Shown: positions 59,941-64,000 of the stretch, piece after piece
Layout: each line of letters starts with the position of its first letter
How positions within the stretch are numbered: position 1 is the first letter of the stretch
Assembly (NCBI RefSeq): GCF_000716675.1
Contig: NZ_JNXT01000006.1
Location: 62,001-126,000 of the forward strand
From: Streptomyces alboflavus
Lineage (GTDB): Bacteria; Actinomycetota; Actinomycetes; Streptomycetales; Streptomycetaceae
Length of the DNA stretch: 64,000 nt
Direction of reading: 5' to 3'
Notes under the pieces: model-generated
Told to the model about the DNA's origin: nothing
Databases searched by the model: none
Seen by the model: the letters and a program-made list of their open reading frames with translations, nothing else
Made by a program: the position numbers and the translations under genes

Positions 59941-61131
59941 TCAGGTCGGGTAATTGAGGGCCGTACCCCCCGGGCGTCGACCGGGGGGTACGGCCCTTTT
60001 CGCGCGCGTTCCTACGCGGTGACGAGAGGGACCGGCGCACCAGACGAGGGTGGTGATGCCGTGCCGCGCCAGGTCCAGGGTCTCGCCGAAGTCGCTCACG
60101 CCGTCCAGGGGCACCGCCGGGGCCGGGTTCTCCTCCGGGGCCGCGAAGCCGCGTTCCCGGAGCACGGTGTCGATCAGGTCGACGGCCCGCCGGAACGACC
60201 GCGCGGACTCCGCCGCCGTGGCGACCACGTTGTCCTTGAGCAGGAGCGTGCCGCCGTCCGCCGCGCGCACCGAGCCGACCAAGGTGACGCCCCTCGCGGC
60301 CAGGACGCCGACGTTGAGGTCACCGGTCCTGTCGTTCACGGCGGTGACCGGCAGCCCTGGCAGAACCGGTCCGCCGTCGCCGCCCGCCGCGCCGAACTCC
60401 TCGTACAGGGGCGGCAGGGCCTGGAGCCACTCCTGGATGCCGCGCCTCCGGTAGCGGCGGGGCCACGCGCGATGGCGGCCGACCGAGAGGAACGTGCGGC
60501 GCCCGGACGCCGCCAGCTCGTCCGCGATCTGCTGGCCGCTGATGCCCGCGCCGACCACCAGGACGGCCCCGTCCGGCAGGGCCCCGGGGTTGCGGTAGTC
60601 GCGGGAGTGGAGCTGGTGGAAGGACCGTGCGACGTCGGCGGCGAGGGCGGGGGTGCGGGGAGCCGCGTAACCGCCCACCGCCGCGACGAGGTTGCGGGAA
60701 CCGACGACGCCGCCGGAGGCCAGGTGGGTCCGGAAACGTTCGTCGGCGTGTTCGGAGGCGTCCGGCAGGCACTCGACCTTCCGCACGGCGGTGTGCTGCC
60801 GCACCCGGAGCCCTCGTTCCGCCGCGTACCGGCGCAGGACGCGGGCCAGTTCGGGGCCCGAGGGACAGCCGTAGGGGTCGTCGCCGTCGTAGTCCGAGCC
60901 GGGGAACCGCACCGACTGGTTGCCGCTGCCGATGAGCAGGCTGTCCCAGCGTTCGTGGGCCCAGGCCTGGCCGATCTCGCCGCGCTCCAGGACGAGGGCT
61001 TCGCGTCCGCGTTCCTGGAGTGCCCCGGCCGCTCCGCACCCTTGCTGCCCGGCGCCGATGACGACGGTCTCCACGTACTCGTACCCCTGCTCGTCTTCGT
61101 TCTCGTGCTCGACACGCTGGTCCGCTGCCAT
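59941..61131 (-). CDS. Flavin-containing monooxygenase-like FAD/NAD(P) oxidoreductase
   Basis: 396 residues. First Rossmann GxGxxG: VETVVIGAGQQGCGAAGALQERGREALVLERGEIGQAWAHERWDSLLIGSGNQSVRFPG. Second: DGAVLVVGAGISGQQIADELAASGRRTFLSVGRHRAWPRRYR. This is the layout of group B flavin monooxygenases (YlmD/CzcO-like). The last ~20 residues are read through the aconitase terminator on the opposite strand. Divergent from the MerR-type gene, its probable regulator. Confidence 0.83.
   Translation of the reverse strand: MAADQRVEHENEDEQGYEYVETVVIGAGQQGCGAAGALQERGREALVLERGEIGQAWAHERWDSLLIGSGNQSVRFPGSDYDGDDPYGCPSGPELARVLRRYAAERGLRVRQHTAVRKVECLPDASEHADERFRTHLASGGVVGSRNLVAAVGGYAAPRTPALAADVARSFHQLHSRDYRNPGALPDGAVLVVGAGISGQQIADELAASGRRTFLSVGRHRAWPRRYRRRGIQEWLQALPPLYEEFGAAGGDGGPVLPGLPVTAVNDRTGDLNVGVLAARGVTLVGSVRAADGGTLLLKDNVVATAAESARSFRRAVDLIDTVLRERGFAAPEENPAPAVPLDGVSDFGETLDLARHGITTLVWCAGPSRHRVGTRAKRAVPPGRRPGGTALNYPT
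59958..59996 (+). terminator. Intrinsic terminator of aconitase gene
   Basis: Perfect 16-bp stem GGGCCGTACCCCCCGG (59958-59973) with CCGGGGGGTACGGCCC (59981-59996), 7-nt loop, followed by TTTT at 59997-60000. Confidence 0.92.
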
Positions 61132-61222
61132 GACCCGGCCTCTCCGCCGCGGGAACGCGGCTGCTTGGGTTCACCTGAGCGAGACCTTGTCTTCTCAAGT
61201 CGCCTTGATGTCAACTGGGTCC

Positions 61223-61873
61223 ATGACACGGCGGGACGCGGTCCACATCGGCGCGGCGGCGGCTCTGTACGGCCTGGCGCCGTCCGCCGTGCGGTGGTGG
61301 GAGCAGCAGGGCGTGCTCGACCCGCCCGCACGGGAGGGCGGCAAGCGGCTCTACGACGACACCGACCTGCGCCGCATCGGCCTGGTCTATCTGTGCTGCG
61401 TGGTCGGGCGGATGCCGCTGGACCAGGCCGCCGTGGTCGCCTCGGGGAGGGCCACGCGCCGCGCCTGGCAGGACGCCGTCGACGCCCAGCTCGTGCAGGT
61501 GGAGCGGCAGATCGCGCAGTTGGAGGCGGCCCGGGGCTACCTCAGGCACGCGCGGGGCTGCGCGGACGACGACATCGCGGGGAGTTGCCCCGTCCTGGAC
61601 GCCGAACTGTCCGCGCACACACCGCGCGGGCGCTACCAGGGCGCCGACCTCGTCACCGCTGCCCGCGCGGCGAGCGCGGGAGCGGTCGGCACAGGCGCCG
61701 AGAGCGGGCCCCCGCGTGACGAAAACGCGACGGCCCGCCCTCTGCGTGATGAAAGTCCGGCGCGCTGCGCCAACTGCCGGGGACCGGTCACGCCGTCGTC
61801 GCACGGACGGCCCCGGACGTACTGCTCACGCGCCTGCCAGCAACGCGCCTACCGCGCGCGTCACCGCGAGTGA
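61223..61873 (+). CDS. MerR-type regulator with C-terminal zinc-finger-like segment
   Basis: 216 residues from ATG 61223 (ATG 61208 also in frame). N-terminal MerR helix-turn-helix: HIGAAAALYGLAPSAVRWWEQQGVLDPPAREGGKRLYDDTDLRRIGLVYLCCVVGRMPLDQAAVV, then a helix (AQLVQVERQIAQLEAARGYLRHARGC). The C-terminus has CANCRGPVTPSSHGRPRTYCSRACQQRAYRAR, a CxxC ... CSxxC cluster as in small zinc-binding segments. Probably senses a metal or redox signal and controls the divergent monooxygenase. Confidence 0.8.
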   Translation: MTRRDAVHIGAAAALYGLAPSAVRWWEQQGVLDPPAREGGKRLYDDTDLRRIGLVYLCCVVGRMPLDQAAVVASGRATRRAWQDAVDAQLVQVERQIAQLEAARGYLRHARGCADDDIAGSCPVLDAELSAHTPRGRYQGADLVTAARAASAGAVGTGAESGPPRDENATARPLRDESPARCANCRGPVTPSSHGRPRTYCSRACQQRAYRARHRE

Positions 61874-62635
61874 TCAGCTCAGGGGGATGCTCTTGACGGC
61901 GGACAGGATCGGGATCAGGACGTAGTCGCCGTTGCCGGGGCCGCAGGTGGGCCGGGTGTCGACGGTGTCGGAGACCTTCGTCCCGGTCGAGTACCGGGTG
62001 TCGGGGGACGTGACCACGCTCGTGAGGTGGCTCTTGAGCCGCTCCGAGTAGTACACGCACTGGTGCAGATTGAGGTGGCGGCCCGCGTTCAGGTCCAGGG
62101 CCTTGACGCCGGAGAGTCCCGGGTTGGGCACGTGGTTGCCGTTGCCGGGGCCGCAGGTCGGGCTTGTCTCGGGGGTGTTGGAGACCTTCGTGCCGGTGGA
62201 GTAGCGCCCGTCGCCGCTGGGTGTCACCAAGGTGGTGAAGCGGTCGGTGCTCGCGCTCCGGTAGTAGTCGCACTGCTGGAGGTTGAGGTAGCGGCCCGCC
62301 GTGAGGTTCAGGGCCTTCACGCCGTGCAGGATCGGGATGGGTACGTGATTGTCGTTGCCGGGGCCGCAGGCCGCCGCGGTGTCGGTGGTCGCGGAGTGCT
62401 TCGTGCCGGTGGAGTAGCGCCCGTCGCCGCTCGGCGTCACGAACGTGCTGAAGTGGTCGTCGAGGCTGCTCGCGTAGTACGCGCACTGGTGCAGGTTCAG
62501 ATAGCCGGAGGCGGCCGCCTCCGGCTGCGGGTCCTGGGCCGCCTGGGCGGGCGCCGACGCGCCCAGGAAGGTGCCCATGCCGATCGCGAGGGCGAGTGCG
62601 GGTCGCCACACGCATGTGGCCGTCCATCGCTTCAA
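61874..62635 (-). CDS. Secreted three-repeat cysteine protein, unknown function
   Basis: 253 residues from TTG 62635 (GGGAG upstream). Sec signal LKRWTATCVWRPALALAIGMGTFLGASAPAQA. The mature part is three ~70-residue repeats, each starting YLNLHQC-like (GYLNLHQCAYY, RYLNLQQCDYY, RHLNLHQCVYY), then (S/T)xVTP/TSP...RYSTGTK and a second Cys in (A/T)CGPGN(D/G)NxV. Each repeat thus has two conserved cysteines for one disulfide. It ends LLS without an anchor. Fold not recognised. The stop codon lies directly after the MerR gene's stop. Confidence 0.75.
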   Translation of the reverse strand: MKRWTATCVWRPALALAIGMGTFLGASAPAQAAQDPQPEAAASGYLNLHQCAYYASSLDDHFSTFVTPSGDGRYSTGTKHSATTDTAAACGPGNDNHVPIPILHGVKALNLTAGRYLNLQQCDYYRSASTDRFTTLVTPSGDGRYSTGTKVSNTPETSPTCGPGNGNHVPNPGLSGVKALDLNAGRHLNLHQCVYYSERLKSHLTSVVTSPDTRYSTGTKVSDTVDTRPTCGPGNGDYVLIPILSAVKSIPLS

Positions 62636-62747
62636 TTCGGTTCTCCCGTCCGGGTGCGGGACGCGTCCCAAGACCGTCCCGCACTTCCTGCGACGAAGGT
62701 CCCACGGGCGCCCCGCACCCCGGTAGGGCGAGATCCGGCGATCGCGA

Positions 62748-63140
62748 CTATGCCTGCGGCAAGCCGCCGTACGGCACCGTGATCAGCTCCATGGCGTGCT
62801 CCGACGGGTCGAGGAAGTACACGCCCTTCCCGCCGTCGTTGCGGTTGATCTCGCCCGGCCGCTTCTGGTGCGGGTCGGCCCAGTGGGCGAGGCCGCGCTC
62901 CGTGATCTTCGCGTACGCGGCGTCGAACTCCTCCTCGGAGACGAGGAAGGCGTAGTGCTGCGGGGTGATCGACTCGGCGGGGATCGTGGCGAAGTCCAGG
63001 GTGACGGTGTTGCTCAGTTCGACCGCGATGAACGGGCCCCACTCGGATGTGATCTCAAGTCCCAACAGCTCCGCGAAGAACTCGGCGGACTCCCGGTTGT
63101 CGCGGGCGTGGACGATCGTGTGATTGAGCTGAACTGCCAA
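62748..63140 (-). CDS. VOC-family (glyoxalase/bleomycin resistance) protein
   Basis: 130 residues from TTG 63140 (GGAGG upstream). The vicinal-oxygen-chelate fold: LNHTIVHARDNRESAEFFAELLGLEITSEWGPFIAVELSNTVTLDFATI, YAFLVSEEEFDAAYAKITERGLAHW, GKGVYFLDPSEHAMELITVPYGG. The expected metal ligands (His in LNHTIV, Glu in HAMELIT) are present. The substrate is unknown. Confidence 0.9.
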   Translation of the reverse strand: MAVQLNHTIVHARDNRESAEFFAELLGLEITSEWGPFIAVELSNTVTLDFATIPAESITPQHYAFLVSEEEFDAAYAKITERGLAHWADPHQKRPGEINRNDGGKGVYFLDPSEHAMELITVPYGGLPQA

Positions 63141-63254
63141 GGAATGCCTCCGTGGGCATCTCCCGCACCTCCATGCCTCACCCAGGCGGTGACCGGCACG
63201 CGATGCTGCCGGGGATCTTAGGCGGGCCCCGGGCGCGCTGTCGAGCGGATCCGA

Positions 63255-63629
63255 TCAGTCCTGTGCGGGCTCGGCGCGCACCAGGCCGAGCAGGCCGGGG
63301 AAGCGCGCGTCCAGTTCCGTGCGGCGCAGGACCGCCGTCCGGCTGTTGCCGTGGTCGACCATCCGCAGCAGACCCGCCTCGCGCATCACCTTGAAGTGGT
63401 GCGACGTCGTCGACTTCGACACCGGCAACTGGAAGGAGGCGCAGGTGCGTTCGGTGCCGTCGGGCTCGCGCAGGAACCCGGCGATCACGCCGAGGCGCAG
63501 GGGGTCCGCGAGGGCGTGCAGGACCGTGCGGAGGTCCATCTCGGCGGGCAGCGGGTGGCCTTCTTCGTCCGGCACGGAGTTGCTCCTCGCGTTCGGGTCC
63601 CAGTAGGTCGACGTAGGTTCTACTTGCAT
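63255..63629 (-). CDS. ArsR-family winged-helix repressor
   Basis: 124 residues from ATG 63629 (AAGAGGT upstream). Winged helix: MDLRTVLHALADPLRLGVIAGFLREPDGTERTCASFQLPVSKSTTSHHFKVMREAGLLRMVDHGNSRTAVLRRTELDARFPGLLGLV. No CxC metal motif, so it is probably a non-metal ArsR. Divergent from the MFS gene with a palindromic site between, so it most likely represses that transporter. Confidence 0.9.
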   Translation of the reverse strand: MQVEPTSTYWDPNARSNSVPDEEGHPLPAEMDLRTVLHALADPLRLGVIAGFLREPDGTERTCASFQLPVSKSTTSHHFKVMREAGLLRMVDHGNSRTAVLRRTELDARFPGLLGLVRAEPAQD

Positions 63630-63654
63630 CGTACCTCTTGCGCGTGCCAGGGTC

Positions 63655-63676
63655 AGGTTCGATTCAAACCGAACCT
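63655..63676. promoter_or_regulatory. Imperfect palindrome, ArsR operator candidate
   Basis: AGGTTCGATTC followed by AAACCGAACCT (22 bp; arms AGGTTCG / CGAACCT perfect, 18 of 22 positions symmetric). It lies midway between the ArsR start (63629) and MFS start (63705). Confidence 0.6.
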
Positions 63677-63704
63677 TGCTCACCTCCCTGGGGGTCTCCT
63701 CGCC

Positions 63705-64000
63705 ATGCCCGAACCATCGACGCCGTCCGCGCCCGCAGCGCCCTCCGCGCCCGCGGCGCAAGCTGCCCCCGCCGCACAGCCCGCGCCCCAGGTGCGGGAG
63801 GCCGAGACGCCGAAGCCGCCCCTGCTCCCGCTCGCCGCCATCCTCCTCGCCGTCTTCGTCGTCCCGATGTCGATCTCCGGGACCGCGGTCGCCCTCCCGG
63901 GCATCGGAGCCGCCACGCACGCGGAACCGGCGCCGCTCCAGTGGGTGGTGAACGCCTTCAACGTCGCCTTCGCCTGCTTCACCCTCGTCTGGGGCTCGGT
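63705..64000 (+). CDS. MFS transporter, N-terminal part (runs off the window)
   Basis: The frame from ATG 63705 stays open to the window end. A ~40-residue Pro/Ala-rich cytosolic start (APAAPSAPAAQAAPAAQPAPQ) is followed by the first two membrane helices LLPLAAILLAVFVVPMSISGTAVALPGIGAAT and QWVVNAFNVAFACFTLVWGS. This is typical of DHA2/14-TMS drug:H+ antiporters (ISGTAVALP). Divergent from the ArsR gene. Confidence 0.75.
   Translation, partial: MPEPSTPSAPAAPSAPAAQAAPAAQPAPQVREAETPKPPLLPLAAILLAVFVVPMSISGTAVALPGIGAATHAEPAPLQWVVNAFNVAFACFTLVWGS

Overview
The window is chromosomal DNA of a Streptomyces-type actinomycete. It has very high G+C, strong GC bias at third codon positions, many GTG and TTG starts, and typical gene families (SepF paralogue, F420-dependent LLM oxidoreductase, HTH-MurA fusion, 904-residue aconitase, DmdR-type iron box). 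I saw no rRNA, tRNA or CRISPR array.

Layout. 1-422: 3' end of a GH88 glucuronyl hydrolase. 477-5725: acyl-CoA metabolism (acyl-CoA dehydrogenase, divergent CoA-transferase III, AMP-forming ligase). 5891-8584: metal ABC importer of the ZnuABC type, split by a 96-bp tandem repeat array. 8735-12095: copper efflux operon in which every junction is a GTGA overlap (small His-tailed membrane protein, CopA-type ATPase, degenerate PCuAC protein). 12292-17449: SepF paralogue, AAA ATPase, MazG-like pyrophosphohydrolase, a pair of DnaA boxes, small proteins, an 80-bp tandem repeat and an F420 oxidoreductase. 17611-22166: convergent response regulator/histidine kinase pair and an MMPL exporter. 22329-23333: ketopantoate-reductase family. 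23705-27861: Hen1-Pnkp RNA repair operon. 27964-30319: arginine deiminase and ornithine carbamoyltransferase. 31098-39613: an aryl-CoA catabolic cluster of the 2-aminobenzoyl-CoA or salicylyl-CoA type (enoyl-CoA hydratase, monooxygenase-OYE fusion, PaaX regulator, CoA ligase, acyl-CoA dehydrogenase, RidA, hydrolase). Two of its promoters share the same palindromic element. 39728-46867: P-loop kinase, FG-GAP lipoprotein, HTH-MurA, Tat-exported amidohydrolase, LacI regulator.

The most striking object is a complete Tn7-like transposon at 46953-57020 (10,068 bp), inserted between the lacI-type gene and the aconitase promoter. It has TGT...ACA termini, a perfect 5-bp target duplication (GCGGG), three 20-bp TnsB-type sites on the left and four on the right, and an overlapping tnsA-tnsB-tnsC-tniQ-tniQ operon. 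Its cargo is three genes of defence-like character: an AbiTii/HEPN-like protein, a Schlafen/AlbA-domain protein, and a PIN-domain protein with C-terminal repeats. The cargo is visibly less GC-rich than the flanks.

57222-64000: aconitase behind a MarR/TamR-like palindrome and an iron box, a flavin monooxygenase with a divergent MerR-type regulator, a secreted three-repeat protein, a glyoxalase-fold protein, and an ArsR regulator divergent from an MFS transporter that runs off the window. From memory, S. coelicolor carries its HTH-MurA and aconitase genes (SCO5998, SCO5999) side by side. If so, the amidohydrolase, LacI gene and transposon are additions at this junction.
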